Source: Akkermansia biwaensis (GTDB lineage: Bacteria; Verrucomicrobiota; Verrucomicrobiia; Verrucomicrobiales; Akkermansiaceae). Taken from it: a stretch of 64,000 bases of DNA. The stretch spans positions 1,674,001 to 1,738,000 of the forward strand of contig NZ_AP025943.1 in NCBI RefSeq assembly GCF_026072915.1, in the 5' to 3' direction. Position 1 is the first letter of the stretch, and each line of letters begins with the position of its first letter. The translations under genes were made by a program, and so were the position numbers. A model generated the notes under the pieces. That model was not told where the DNA came from and searched no databases. It saw only the letters and a program-made list of their open reading frames with translations. Below, piece after piece: positions 38,288 through 47,516 of the stretch.

Positions 38288-39544
38288 TCAGGACAGGACA
38301 ATGTTTTCCACCGCGGTGCGGATGGCTTCATCGCTGAATTGGTCCAGGGCATGCTTCAGGAAGCCCCGTGCAATCATGCTGCGGGCCGTTTGCTCCGGAA
38401 TACCACGCGAAAGAAGGTAGAAGATTTCTTCCGGGGAGATGGACGATGTGGCGGAACCGTGGGAGCACTGCACCCGGTCCGCAAGGATTTCCAGACCCGG
38501 AATGGAGTTGGTTTCCGCCTGCGGACTGAGGATCAGGTTGCGGTTGCTCTGGTAGGCGCTGGTGTCGTGCGCTCCCTCCTCCACCAGGATCATGCCGCTG
38601 AAAACACTGGCGGAGTCGTCGTCCAGCACGCTGGCGTAAAACAGATTGCTGGAGGCTCCGCGGTAGCGGTGCCTCTGGTAGGTCCGCTGGTCCAGCTGCT
38701 TGCGTTCTTTCAGATGATTGGCGGAGAGCAGGCGTACATGGGCTCCGTCTCCCGTCAGGACGCAGACCGTTTCCTGCCTGGACCATGCCGCGCCCGGATG
38801 GCTGGCCAGGTGTTCCATTTCCGCGGAATCGTCCGCCGTGATGTGGGTGAGCTCCACGGCACGGGACCGGATGTTGAGTTCCTGCACCAGGGCGTATTTG
38901 ATGGAGGAAGCGGAAGAAAGATGGTGCTGTTGCATGGCTCCGCAGAATTGCATGCCATGGTCCGCACTGATGTGGCGCTCCAGGATACGGAGACGGCCTC
39001 TGTTTTCCGTGATGACCAACGTGTAAGGGAAGACGGCTACATTGTCTCCGGAGATGAAGTGGAAGATTTCCAGAGGCCGGGAGATTTCCCTGTCCGCCAG
39101 GATGACCAGTCCGTTCTGCTGAAGGGCCGCGTTCAGCGCGGCCAGACGTTCGGAGCCCAGCATTTCAGGCATGTTTTCCAGATGTTTCCGCGCCAGGTCC
39201 GGGTATTGGAGAACGAAGTCTTCCAAATCCATGACGGAGAGCCCTTCCGGGAGTTTCTCCGGCATGGAGACGGGCAGTCCGTTGGCATACACTACCCGGA
39301 GGGCGTCCGGCATGGAGGCATGGTCCCGGATGATGGCTGCCAGGGTTTCCGGGGCCAGGGGGGATGCCGCTTCAAATCCTTCCAGGGATTCGTTGGCGGG
39401 AGCTCCGAACCGCCATGATTCCATGTGACGGGAAGGTTCGGGAAGCTGTACTGCCCGTTCCTTCATCTGCCTGTGCCGCGCTTCAAACCATTCGGGGAGG
39501 AAGCCTGCCGGAAACCGTTCGTCGTTGAGCAATTGATTCATCAT
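38288..39544 (-). CDS. sufD: Fe-S cluster assembly protein SufD
   Basis: 418 aa. Right-handed beta-helix partner of SufB in the SufBC2D scaffold; recognisable by SRPLEIFHFISGDNVAVFPY and the C-terminal GSATSSISPEEIFYLLSRGI plus EQTARSMIARGFL. Lacks the SufB metal-site features, as expected for SufD. Last gene of the operon, 9 bp after sufB. Confidence 0.9.
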   Translation of the reverse strand: MMNQLLNDERFPAGFLPEWFEARHRQMKERAVQLPEPSRHMESWRFGAPANESLEGFEAASPLAPETLAAIIRDHASMPDALRVVYANGLPVSMPEKLPEGLSVMDLEDFVLQYPDLARKHLENMPEMLGSERLAALNAALQQNGLVILADREISRPLEIFHFISGDNVAVFPYTLVITENRGRLRILERHISADHGMQFCGAMQQHHLSSASSIKYALVQELNIRSRAVELTHITADDSAEMEHLASHPGAAWSRQETVCVLTGDGAHVRLLSANHLKERKQLDQRTYQRHRYRGASSNLFYASVLDDDSASVFSGMILVEEGAHDTSAYQSNRNLILSPQAETNSIPGLEILADRVQCSHGSATSSISPEEIFYLLSRGIPEQTARSMIARGFLKHALDQFSDEAIRTAVENIVLS

Positions 39545-39553
39545 TTCCTTCCT

Positions 39554-40990
39554 TTATCCGATGCTGTCTTCCATTTCCAAGTCAATGAGCCTGCGCAGCT
39601 CCACGGAATATTCCATCGGGAATTCCTGTACGAGATCGTTGATGAAGCCGTTGACCGCCAGGGACATGGCCGCCGCTTTCGGAATGCCGCGCTGCTGCAT
39701 GTAAAAGAGCATTTCCTCCGAGACCTGAGAGACGGACGCTTCATGCTGCACCATGTTCCGGTCTCCCTTCACCGTGATGGCGGGGTAGGTATCCGTGCGG
39801 CTGTTGGACGCCAGCAGCAGAGCGTCGCATTCCGTATTGTTCTTGCAGCCCTTGAACCCCTTGCCCATGACGACTTGGCCGCGGTAGCTGGCGCGGCCTT
39901 CTCCGATGCTGATGGATTTGGAGACAATGTTGGACGTAGTGTCGTCCGCCGCGTGGATCATTTTGGCGCCGGTGTCCTGGTGCTGGCCCGTATTGGCCAG
40001 TGCGATGGAGATGACTTCCCCCCTGGCCCTTTTGCCCTTGAGGACCACGGCGGGGTATTTCATGGTAAGGCCGGAGCCGATGTTGCAGTCAATCCAGCGG
40101 ATTTCCGCGTCTTCCATGGCAAGGCCGCGCTTGGTGACCATGTTGAATACGTTGGAGGACCAGTTCTGCACGGTGACGTACTGGATTTTCGCTCCTTTCA
40201 AGGCCACCAGTTCCACGACGGCGGAGTGGAGGGTGGACGTTTCAAACTGGGGCGCCGTGCAGCCTTCCATGTACATGAGTTCCGCGCCTTCGTCCGCGAT
40301 GATGAGGGTACGCTCGAACTGGCCGAAGTTTTCCGAGTTGATGCGGAAGTATGCCTGAAGCGGGTGCTTGAGTTTAACCCCCTTGGGCACGTAGATGAAG
40401 GAGCCGCCGGAGAAAACCGCACTGTTCAGGGCGGAGAATTTGTTGTCACCCGTAGGGATGACTTTCCCGAACCACGGACGGAAGATTTCTTCATGGTTTT
40501 TGAGGCCTTCCGTCGAGTTGACGAAGATGACGCCCTGGCTCCGCAGTTCCTCCTTCATGTTGGAGTAGGCGGATTCGGAGTCGTACTGGGCTTCCACGCC
40601 TGCCAGGAATTGCCGCTCCTGTTCCGGCACGCCCAGGCGCTCAAAGGTGCGCTTGACATCTTCCGGCACGTCTTCCCAGCTTCTTTTGGGCCGCTCTCCG
40701 TCGGAAAGGTAGTAGCGTATCTGGGAGAAGTCTATTTTTTCAATTTCCGGGGAGGCCCAATGCGTGGGCATGGGCTTGCTTTCAAAGACGGCCAGGGCGT
40801 TTTTGCGGAAACGGCGTATCCAGTCCGGCTCGTCCTTGACGTCGCAGATGTAGTCGATGGTGGCCTCCGTAAGGCCGTAGCCGGCGTCGAATTTGTGGCG
40901 TTCCGGGAAGGAGAAGTTTCCCTTGCTCCGGTCGAAGTCAAACAGGTTTTGCGCGCTGTCGTTCGCAGGCGTGTCAGGTGTTTCGCTCAT
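39554..40990 (-). CDS. sufB: Fe-S cluster assembly protein SufB
   Basis: 478 aa. Family signatures [51 protein letters not shown] and the C-terminal [21 protein letters not shown]. Scaffold subunit on which the cluster is built. Normal length; 21 bp after sufC. Confidence 0.95.
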   Translation of the reverse strand: MSETPDTPANDSAQNLFDFDRSKGNFSFPERHKFDAGYGLTEATIDYICDVKDEPDWIRRFRKNALAVFESKPMPTHWASPEIEKIDFSQIRYYLSDGERPKRSWEDVPEDVKRTFERLGVPEQERQFLAGVEAQYDSESAYSNMKEELRSQGVIFVNSTEGLKNHEEIFRPWFGKVIPTGDNKFSALNSAVFSGGSFIYVPKGVKLKHPLQAYFRINSENFGQFERTLIIADEGAELMYMEGCTAPQFETSTLHSAVVELVALKGAKIQYVTVQNWSSNVFNMVTKRGLAMEDAEIRWIDCNIGSGLTMKYPAVVLKGKRARGEVISIALANTGQHQDTGAKMIHAADDTTSNIVSKSISIGEGRASYRGQVVMGKGFKGCKNNTECDALLLASNSRTDTYPAITVKGDRNMVQHEASVSQVSEEMLFYMQQRGIPKAAAMSLAVNGFINDLVQEFPMEYSVELRRLIDLEMEDSIG

Positions 40991-41011
40991 GATGACTGCC
41001 GGATTGCCGGG

Positions 41012-41770
41012 TTATGCGTTGGTCGCTCCTTCGGTTTCCTTCAGGAATTCATATCCCCTGCTTTCCAGTTCGTCCACCAGTTCTCCGCCCCCGGTGCGGA
41101 CAATTCGTCCGCCGGCCAGCACGTGGACCACGTCCGGCTTGATGTAGTCCAGCAGGCGTTTGTAGTGGGTGATCACCAGGAAGCTGCGGAAGGGGGAGCG
41201 CATGGAGTTGACCCCTTCGGAGACGATGCGGAGGGCGTCGATGTCCAGGCCGGAGTCCGTTTCGTCCAGAATGGCGTAAAGGGGGTCCAGTAGGAGCATC
41301 TGGAGGACTTCGTTGCGTTTTTTCTCCCCGCCGGAAAAGCCTTCATTCACGGCGCGGGAGGTGAATTGGCGGGACATGCCGAGCTGGTCCATTTTCGCGT
41401 AAAGCATCTTGTAGAACGTGACGGCGTCAAGTTCCTCCCCCTGGGGCATGCGCGCCTGCATGGCCGCACGCAGGAAGTTGGCGTTTGACACGCCGGGAAC
41501 TTCCATGGGGTATTGGAAGGCCAGAAAAAGGCCGGCACGGCTGCGTTCGTCAATGCTCATGTCCAGCAGATTTTGTCCGTCCAGCCAGACTTCCCCGTCC
41601 GTCACCTCGTAGTCCGGATGGCCGCAGAGGACTTTGGAGAGCGTGCTTTTCCCGGAGCCGTTCGGCCCCATGATGGCGTGCACTTCCCCCTTGGGGATTT
41701 CAAGATTGATGCCTTTAAGAATTTCCGTGCCTTGCACGCTGGCGTGCAAATTTTTAATGACCAAGCTCAT
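41012..41770 (-). CDS. sufC: Fe-S cluster assembly ATPase SufC
   Basis: 252 aa ABC-type ATPase: Walker [10 protein letters not shown] (36-44), signature FSGGEKKR, Walker [19 protein letters not shown]. Drives conformational change of SufBD. 16 bp after the Fur-like gene. The usual sufS and sufE are missing from the operon; a class I cysteine desulfurase at 56 kb may supply sulfur. Confidence 0.95.
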   Translation of the reverse strand: MSLVIKNLHASVQGTEILKGINLEIPKGEVHAIMGPNGSGKSTLSKVLCGHPDYEVTDGEVWLDGQNLLDMSIDERSRAGLFLAFQYPMEVPGVSNANFLRAAMQARMPQGEELDAVTFYKMLYAKMDQLGMSRQFTSRAVNEGFSGGEKKRNEVLQMLLLDPLYAILDETDSGLDIDALRIVSEGVNSMRSPFRSFLVITHYKRLLDYIKPDVVHVLAGGRIVRTGGGELVDELESRGYEFLKETEGATNA

Positions 41771-41786
41771 GATGTAAAAGAAGGAA

Positions 41787-42239
41787 TTAACCCTGCGGTG
41801 TAATGATGGAACCCCTCAAGGTGATTTGGGCCTCTTCCACGCATACGTCGTCGGGCAGATTGATGAATTCCCTCAGGTCCACGCCTTCCTTGATGGTAAT
41901 GTCGTAAATCCGGCCGGTCCGGGTGTCCTGGAAGTGGCCGTGATCGACGAGGTTGGGACAAAAGCGGGAGGAACTGCGTTCAAAGTTGACCTGATTGACA
42001 AGGCCATGGTTTACCAAAGCCTCCAAGCAGTTGTAAACCGTCGCCAGGGAGATGCTGGGGAGTTTTTTGCGGACCCGGTGGTAGACTTCATTGGCTGTGG
42101 GGTGGTCGCGCTGTTCCAGAAGGACCTGGTATACTTCCTGCCGTTGCTTGGTGAGTCTCAAGCCGGAAATGACTGGAAGGGTAGAAGCCGTTTTTACGGC
42201 GTCTGAGGTATCTGTTTTGGAACTCGTTTTATATTTCAT
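41787..42239 (-). CDS. Fur-family regulator heading the suf operon
   Basis: 150 aa from ATG 42239 (an earlier start at 42272 is open). The winged-helix part [33 protein letters not shown] and [19 protein letters not shown] is standard Fur/PerR. The metal site shows [15 protein letters not shown], but the two structural-zinc CxxC motifs are absent. Its position directly upstream of sufCBD suggests it controls Fe-S assembly in response to iron or oxidative stress, as an alternative to IscR. Confidence 0.85.
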   Translation of the reverse strand: MKYKTSSKTDTSDAVKTASTLPVISGLRLTKQRQEVYQVLLEQRDHPTANEVYHRVRKKLPSISLATVYNCLEALVNHGLVNQVNFERSSSRFCPNLVDHGHFQDTRTGRIYDITIKEGVDLREFINLPDDVCVEEAQITLRGSIITPQG

Positions 42240-42250
42240 GCTCTGCGGGA

Positions 42251-42269
42251 ATAGTGGAGAAGGCACTAT
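42251..42269 (-). promoter_or_regulatory. Inverted repeat upstream of the Fur-like gene
   Basis: ATAGTG (42251-42256) and CACTAT (42264-42269) form a perfect 6-bp inverted repeat with a 7-nt spacer, 12 nt upstream of the ATG at 42239. It is a candidate autoregulatory operator of the Fur-like protein; the sequence is not the classical Fur box. Confidence 0.35.
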
Positions 42270-42334
42270 CATTTTGCAAGAACAATTCCTGTTCTTTGTT
42301 TTGAGTGGCCGGGGCGGGAAGGAAGGGGAAAAAG

Positions 42335-42365
42335 AAGGGCGGTCACCCTGTGGATGGCCGCCCTT
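42335..42365 (-). terminator. Intrinsic terminator of rplU-rpmA
   Basis: Stem AAGGGCGG (42335-42342) with CCGCCCTT (42358-42365); on minus it is followed by CTTTTTCCCC. It lies 28 bp behind the rpmA stop and separates the ribosomal-protein genes from the fur-suf operon. Confidence 0.75.
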
Positions 42366-42393
42366 GCAGGGAAATAGCTGTGAACCGCAACGG

Positions 42394-42654
42394 TTAGTTG
42401 GCGGACTCGGTTTCCGGAGCTACATTGACGCGGCGGCCTTCACGGTCGAAGAACACGCGGCCGTCCACCAGGGAGAAGATGGTGTAGTCACGGCCCATGC
42501 CCACTCCCTTGCCGGGGTGCCACTTGGTGCCGCGCTGGCGGATGATGATGTTGCCCGCGATTACTTCCTGGCCGCCGAATTTTTTCACGCCGAGGCGCTT
42601 GCTGCGGGAGTCGCGACCGTTCTTGACAGAACCCTGACCTTTCTTGTGAGCCAT
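42394..42654 (-). CDS. rpmA: 50S ribosomal protein L27
   Basis: 86 aa. [25 protein letters not shown] and [27 protein letters not shown] are unmistakable. No N-terminal cleavable extension: the protein begins directly with MAHKKG. 28 bp behind rplU. Confidence 0.97.
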   Translation of the reverse strand: MAHKKGQGSVKNGRDSRSKRLGVKKFGGQEVIAGNIIIRQRGTKWHPGKGVGMGRDYTIFSLVDGRVFFDREGRRVNVAPETESAN

Positions 42655-42682
42655 AAGATTAAGATGAAATTAGAGGTTGAAA

Positions 42683-43000
42683 TTAGGCTTTGATGTCGGT
42701 GATTTCCAGCTTCGTCATGGCGCGGCGGGAACCTTTTTTCTTGTGGAAGCCCTTGCGGCGCTTGAATTTGAAGGCGATAATCTTTTTGCCGCGGAATTGG
42801 CTGACTACCTTGGCGGAGACGGTGGCGCCTTCCACCGTCGGGGAGCCGAGGATCACGTTTCCGTCATTTTCCACCATAAGCACCTGATCGAAGCTTGCTT
42901 CGGCACCCTCTTCAAGGGTATTGATGCATTCAACGTCGATCACGTCGCCCTTCTGGACGCGGTACTGCTTGCCACCTGTTTTGAAAATTGCGTATGCCAT
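42683..43000 (-). CDS. rplU: 50S ribosomal protein L21
   Basis: 105 aa from ATG 43000 (MAYAIFKTGGKQYRVQKGD), the usual L21 start; an in-frame extension to 43009 is ignored. Body ...FKFKRRKGFHKKKGSRR is typical. First gene of the rplU-rpmA pair. Confidence 0.95.
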   Translation of the reverse strand: MAYAIFKTGGKQYRVQKGDVIDVECINTLEEGAEASFDQVLMVENDGNVILGSPTVEGATVSAKVVSQFRGKKIIAFKFKRRKGFHKKKGSRRAMTKLEITDIKA

Positions 43001-43021
43001 TACTATCACTGTTAAGGTTCG

Positions 43022-43035
43022 CCCGCGGTTGCGGG
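43022..43035 (-). promoter_or_regulatory. Leader hairpin upstream of rplU
   Basis: CCCGC (43022-43026) and GCGGG (43031-43035) form a short hairpin in the rplU leader, 22 nt before the start codon, a possible ribosomal-protein leader element. Confidence 0.3.
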
Positions 43036-43041
43036 AGCCGC

Positions 43042-43070
43042 ACTAAACCATATCACTTTTCTTTAGACAA
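43042..43070 (-). promoter_or_regulatory. Promoter of rplU-rpmA
   Basis: On minus: TTGTCT (43070-43065), 17-nt spacer, TTTAGT (43047-43042). The leader would be about 35 nt and includes the CCCGC/GCGGG hairpin. Confidence 0.45.
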
Positions 43071-43088
43071 GTAAAATTTCATAAAAAA

Positions 43089-43538
43089 ATGAGCGAGTGG
43101 CATAAATTTTTTAAAAACGGGGCTGTTTTAATGCGTTCTCCGGAAGAAATGCGGGCTCTCGGGCGGGAAATAGGTAAAATTTTAATGCCTGGAGAGGTGC
43201 TGGGCGTGGTAGGAGAGCTGGGGGCGGGGAAAACGCATCTGACTCAGGGGATTATGGAGGGGCTGGGGAGCACGGATGCCGCCGCCAGCCCCACGTTTTC
43301 CCTGGTGCATGAACACCGGGGCGGACGGCTGGGGGCCTGCCATTTTGATTTTTACCGGCTGCGGGACGAGTCCGAGCTTTTCGGGATAGGCTGGGACGAG
43401 TATCTGGACGGAGACGCCGTACTGGTCGTGGAATGGGCCAACCTGTTTCCGGATGCGTTGCCGGAGGACGCCTCCTGGCTGCTGCTGGAGCATGCGGGAG
43501 AATGTTTGCGCAGGGTTTCCCTGGCTTCCCGTTCGTAA
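43089..43538 (+). CDS. tsaE: tRNA threonylcarbamoyladenosine biosynthesis ATPase TsaE
   Basis: 149 aa. P-loop GELGAGKTHLTQG, then SPTFSLVHEH and CHFDFYRLRDESE, WDEYLDGDAVLVVEWA: full TsaE pattern. It works with TsaB and TsaD in forming t6A37 on ANN-decoding tRNAs. TsaB/TsaD are not in the window. Converges with the hydrolase gene, leaving 6 bp between stops. Confidence 0.93.
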   Translation: MSEWHKFFKNGAVLMRSPEEMRALGREIGKILMPGEVLGVVGELGAGKTHLTQGIMEGLGSTDAAASPTFSLVHEHRGGRLGACHFDFYRLRDESELFGIGWDEYLDGDAVLVVEWANLFPDALPEDASWLLLEHAGECLRRVSLASRS

Positions 43539-43544
43539 TCCGGT

Positions 43545-44354
43545 TCAGTAACCGATGCTTTTGGCGAATGCCCTGTCAAATCCTGGGCTGTGCCAGATGG
43601 TGTTGTGCATAGCCCCAGGGAATTCCTGATAGTTGACGGGAGTGGAGAAGCAGTCGCGCAGCCGCTTGGCATGAGCCGGAGGAATGACTTCATCCGATCC
43701 CGCCGCCAGGATGCTGACGGGGCAGGAGACTTTGGGAGCCGCCAGGTCGGAACGGAAGTGGTCGGGCAGAATGAGCTTGACGGGCAGGTAGGGGAAGAGG
43801 TCCCTGGCGGTCTCCAGCAGGCTGTCAAAGGGAACCAGAAGTACCAGTTTTTTTACATTCCGGACGGAGGCGATCTGGGTGGCTACCCCGGAGCCGAGGC
43901 TCTGGCCTACCAGAATGACGTCGTCCGGGGTTCTTCCCGTTTCCTTCAGCACGTCGTCCAGGATGGCCAGGGAATCTCCCATGATGGCCTGTTCCGTGGG
44001 ACTGCCGGTACTGAGGCCGTAGCCGCGATAGTTGACAAGAAGCTTGGCGTGGGGGAATTGATCCAGATAGGGCAGCATCATGGAGATGTCCATGGCGTTG
44101 CCTCCGTAGTAAACAAGAAGGGGCTGTCCTTTTTTTTCAATGAGCCATCCGCTGAGACTGGCTCCTTCCCGGTGGAAGGTGCGCCTGTGGGGTTCCCACT
44201 CGGCGCGTTTTTGCAGATAGGCGGTCTTGTCCTTGGGCTGGGGAGGCAGATAGACCAGGGAACGGACGGAACAATGGGTGCACGCCAGCACCATGCCAGC
44301 AATCAGCAGAACCGTTGTCCAGATTTTCCATCCTTTCCGTTTCATCAGGGGCAT
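43545..44354 (-). CDS. Alpha/beta-hydrolase lipoprotein
   Basis: 269 aa. Lipobox-like VLAC with Cys25. Alpha/beta-hydrolase fold of the BEM46/YfhR type: LLVYYGGNAMD (oxyanion side), nucleophile in VGQSLGSG, Asp in AAGSDEVIPPAHA and His in FPGAMHNTI. Substrate unknown; cell-envelope ester hydrolysis is likely. Shares the minus strand with the next small lipoprotein, 6 bp apart. Confidence 0.82.
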   Translation of the reverse strand: MPLMKRKGWKIWTTVLLIAGMVLACTHCSVRSLVYLPPQPKDKTAYLQKRAEWEPHRRTFHREGASLSGWLIEKKGQPLLVYYGGNAMDISMMLPYLDQFPHAKLLVNYRGYGLSTGSPTEQAIMGDSLAILDDVLKETGRTPDDVILVGQSLGSGVATQIASVRNVKKLVLLVPFDSLLETARDLFPYLPVKLILPDHFRSDLAAPKVSCPVSILAAGSDEVIPPAHAKRLRDCFSTPVNYQEFPGAMHNTIWHSPGFDRAFAKSIGY

Positions 44355-44360
44355 GTCTGG

Positions 44361-44831
44361 CTACCGGGGTGAGTTGTCCGTGATGGCAAGGGAGCCGGCC
44401 GCTCCGGTGCGGTATCTCGCACCGGGCTGTTCCTGATAAGTCCAGCCGGACAGCCGTGCCGCGTTTCCATCCGCGGATGAGAGGCGGACTTCATGGAGGC
44501 TGATTTCCCGCGAGGGTGTTTTAAAATGAAAGGTGGCGCTGACGTTCGCCTCCTGACGGCGGACAGTGGCTGTTTCCGGTGAATTTCCGTTGACACTGAG
44601 CACCCCCTGACCGTCCCCGTGGGACGTATAAAGCAGAGTGAGTGCGGCGGGGGCGTTCCGGGCCGCTTTATCGGTGCCCGGTTCTGTTTCATTCTCCAGA
44701 ATAATGGCTGTTCTGCTGCCTTTGGGGAACCATTCCGCCTGTACATTGTCCGTCTCCAGGGTAGCTCCCCCACGGCCGCAGGCTGAGAGAGTGAGAAGGA
44801 CGCCCGGCAAGATGATGAATCCTAGTCTCAT
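44361..44831 (-). CDS. Small lipoprotein of unknown function
   Basis: 156 aa from ATG 44831 (MRLGFIILPGVLL), with lipobox LSAC (Cys18). ATG 44846 is possible. The open frame extends far upstream but that part is antisense to the GH110 gene. The mature region looks beta-rich, with HEVRLSSADGNAARL, suggesting a small sandwich domain. Function unknown. Divergent from the GH110 gene and probably cotranscribed with the hydrolase. Confidence 0.65.
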   Translation of the reverse strand: MRLGFIILPGVLLTLSACGRGGATLETDNVQAEWFPKGSRTAIILENETEPGTDKAARNAPAALTLLYTSHGDGQGVLSVNGNSPETATVRRQEANVSATFHFKTPSREISLHEVRLSSADGNAARLSGWTYQEQPGARYRTGAAGSLAITDNSPR

Positions 44832-44957
44832 GAAGACAGTGTCCATCAATTCCGGCGGAAAGGCAATCTCCGTTTTCAGGAGGTTCATTCGTACCGGATT
44901 CGTTTTCCAAAAAAATGTTTGATAGGACAGGTGCGCTTCGGCAGTATGATAACCGTC

Positions 44958-47252
44958 ATGTCTTACAGAATGTTCTCCTGGTGTTTTGCGGCGGCCTGCA
45001 TGACCGGCATGTCTTTTGAGACGTGCCGGAGTGCTGAAGAAGTCCCCCCTCCTGCTCGGATGGCCGTGGAAGTGCCTGCCGCCAGCCTGCTGATGGCGCG
45101 GCAAGAGACTGGGCAGACCAGGCTGGACAGGTCTTTTAAAGATGCCGAACTGAGCATAGGCGGCAAGAAGTATGCAAGGGGCATTGGCACGCATGCCACT
45201 TCCATGATTCCCCTTCCGGTGCCGAGTATTCAGGGAGGAAGAGTGGTGAGCTTTGAAGGCGCGTGCGGCGTGGATGACGGTACTGACGGGGAGGGAAGCG
45301 TTGAGTTCCGCGTCATGAGCGGCTCGGAGGTACTGTGGAGTTCCGGAGTCATGAAACGGGGCATGCCTGCCAAGAAGTTTTCCGTGAAAGTGGCCGCCAA
45401 CGGCCTGAAAAACCTGTATTTGATGGCGGACAGGGTGGAGAATAATTCTTATGATCACGCGGACTGGGTGGATCTGGCCTGGAGGATCGGAAAGGAAGGA
45501 GGAACCATGCAGGCGGCCGTAATGAACGTAGCCAAGTTCGGAATGATTCCCGGTGTCAGGAAGGACCAGGGACCGGCTTTGCGCGCCGCCATTTCCGCCC
45601 TGAGAAGAAGGGGCGGAGGCGTTTTGAGCATTCCCAGAGGGGTGTATCATTTTTATCCGGATGGAGCACTGGACATGAGTTTTTACATTTCCAATCACGA
45701 CCAGCCCCTCGTTCATCCGGTGTGCGTGCCTTTGACGGACCTGAACGATGTCCGGGTTGAAGGGAATGGTTCCCTGTTCCTGTTTCACGGGAAGGTGATT
45801 CCGCTGCTGATCATGGATAGCGAGAACGTCACTGTGGAGCGCCTGGCAGTCGATTATGAACGCCCCTATTATTCCGAAGGAAGCGTGACCAGTGTGGATG
45901 ACCAATTCACGGAAGTGGAGATAGACAAGAAAACCTACCCGTACGAAATCAAGAACAACAAATTTGTCTTTATCGGGGAGGGCTGGAGGGAAGGCATGGC
46001 CAGCTGCATGGCTTTTGAGAAGGGAACGGGGCATATCATCGCCAATACGGCGGACATCGGATGGAACGGCCATGTGGAGCCCGTGGGAGGAAACCGCCTC
46101 AAGCTGAAATGGGACCTCAAGAAAAGAGGGATCAAGCCCGGCGATACGCTGGTATTCCGGAATTACAACCGCCCCCATCCGGGATGCGTGATTTACCGGG
46201 CGCGGAAGACGCGTCTGAATAACGTAGCCCTGCATCAAAGCACCGGCATGGCGCTGCTGGCGCAGCGATCGGAGGATATCAGCATCAAGGGAGGGGGAGT
46301 TTTCATCAGAAAGGGGACGAAGCGCGTACACACGTCCGGAGCGGACGCTACGCATTTTTCCAATACCCGTGGTGAAATTATTGTGGAAAAAGCTTTGTTT
46401 GAAGGAATGATGGATGACGCCATCAATGTCCATTCCACCTGCCTGGGAATTCAGGAGGTGGTGGACAGCCACACTCTGAGATGCAGGTATATGCACCGCC
46501 AGGCCGTAGGCTTTGAAGTATTCCTTCCCGGTGAAAAAATCCGTTTTATCAACGGTCCCACCTTGGAACCGCGAGAAACGGGGACCGTAAAATCAGCCGT
46601 CAAAACGAATGAAAAGGAATTGCTGATCACACTGGAGGAACCTCTCCCCGGCGGGGTAAAGGCGGGCGATGCCGTTGAAAATGCTGATTTTTATCCGTCT
46701 GTCGTGTTCCGGAACAATATTGTCCGCAACAACCGGGCGCGGGGCACCCTGTTTACCACTCCTGAAAAGGTGCTGGTGGAAGGCAATCTGTTTGACCATT
46801 CCTCCGGCGCTGCCATCCTGCTGGCCGGAGATGCCCAGGGCTGGTATGAAAGCGGCGCCTGCCACGAGGTGGTGATCCGCAGGAATACGTTCATCAACAA
46901 CCTGACCTCCCGCTACCAGTTCACCAACGCGATCATTTCCATTTATCCGGAGGTCAAGCAGCTGAACAACCAGAAGGACTATTACCACCGCAACATTCTT
47001 ATTGAGGACAATGTGTTTAAAACCTTCGATGTTCCCTTGCTGTTTGCCATTTCCGCGGAAAATATCAAGTTCATCAACAACAGGATTATTTACAACAACG
47101 ATTACAAGGGGTGGGGACAGAAGCCCTTCCAGTTCAGAAGATGCGCCAATATCCGGATCAAGGGCAACCGGGTGGAACCGCCGCGCACGTGGACCATAGC
47201 CGACTGCAAACTGGAGAATACGCCGGCAAGCCAGGTGCACATGGATGAGTGA
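44958..47252 (+). CDS. Secreted NPCBM-GH110-like alpha-1,3-galactosidase
   Basis: 764 aa from ATG 44958 (44946 also possible). Signal peptide, then an NPCBM domain (about 40-175: GGKKYARGIGTHATSMI, VSFEGACGVDDGT, MADRVENNSYDHADWVDLAW) and a right-handed beta-helix (from about 185) with the GH110 hallmark ADATHFSNTRGEIIVEKALF plus MMDDAINVHSTC. GH110 enzymes remove terminal alpha-1,3-galactose, among them from blood-group B or linear alpha-Gal. Fits mucin degradation together with the GH36-like gene. Parallel beta-helix repeats (NNIVRNN, RNTFINN) continue to the end. Confidence 0.85.
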   Translation: MSYRMFSWCFAAACMTGMSFETCRSAEEVPPPARMAVEVPAASLLMARQETGQTRLDRSFKDAELSIGGKKYARGIGTHATSMIPLPVPSIQGGRVVSFEGACGVDDGTDGEGSVEFRVMSGSEVLWSSGVMKRGMPAKKFSVKVAANGLKNLYLMADRVENNSYDHADWVDLAWRIGKEGGTMQAAVMNVAKFGMIPGVRKDQGPALRAAISALRRRGGGVLSIPRGVYHFYPDGALDMSFYISNHDQPLVHPVCVPLTDLNDVRVEGNGSLFLFHGKVIPLLIMDSENVTVERLAVDYERPYYSEGSVTSVDDQFTEVEIDKKTYPYEIKNNKFVFIGEGWREGMASCMAFEKGTGHIIANTADIGWNGHVEPVGGNRLKLKWDLKKRGIKPGDTLVFRNYNRPHPGCVIYRARKTRLNNVALHQSTGMALLAQRSEDISIKGGGVFIRKGTKRVHTSGADATHFSNTRGEIIVEKALFEGMMDDAINVHSTCLGIQEVVDSHTLRCRYMHRQAVGFEVFLPGEKIRFINGPTLEPRETGTVKSAVKTNEKELLITLEEPLPGGVKAGDAVENADFYPSVVFRNNIVRNNRARGTLFTTPEKVLVEGNLFDHSSGAAILLAGDAQGWYESGACHEVVIRRNTFINNLTSRYQFTNAIISIYPEVKQLNNQKDYYHRNILIEDNVFKTFDVPLLFAISAENIKFINNRIIYNNDYKGWGQKPFQFRRCANIRIKGNRVEPPRTWTIADCKLENTPASQVHMDE

Positions 47253-47461
47253 TATTCTTTTGCCTGTTTTTACAATACATATTGGTTTTTTCGGATGGCT
47301 GATTCCGGATGTCATGCGTGCGGGGGCTTGTCATGGAGAGGCACCGCAAATGGACGCAAGCAGGGAAGGATTGCGGAGCTGGTCGGAAAGGGACTGAAAA
47401 GATTTTCATTACTGTTGCCATTCCGGTTGTTGTTGGTTCTCTCTAAATTATTTTGTTTAGT

Positions 47462-47490
47462 TTGACACCCATTTGGCAATCTACTATGTT
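47462..47490 (+). promoter_or_regulatory. Strong sigma-70-like promoter of the GT39-like gene
   Basis: Perfect TTGACA (47462-47467), 17-nt spacer and TATGTT (47485-47490). The -10 element lies inside the left arm of a perfect palindrome. The transcription start would be near 47497. Confidence 0.6.
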
Positions 47491-47516
47491 CCTTGTGCAA
47501 TGCACAAGGAACATAG
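47484..47516 (+). repeat. Perfect 33-bp palindrome over -10 and gene start
   Basis: Arm CTATGTTCCTTGTGCA (47484-47499), central A (47500), exact inverted copy (47501-47516). 16 bp of uninterrupted pairing. It covers the -10 element, the predicted transcription start and the candidate start codon. It could be an operator for a dimeric repressor or a stable RNA hairpin at the 5' end. Confidence 0.9.

Noticed and set aside
39425-41293. 622-codon open frame on plus across sufB and sufD
   Set aside because: Antisense to the well-supported sufBCD genes.
44832-46496. N-terminal extension of the 44361 lipoprotein frame
   Set aside because: The extension is antisense to GH110 and lacks any domain; the lipoprotein signal at 44831 sets the start.
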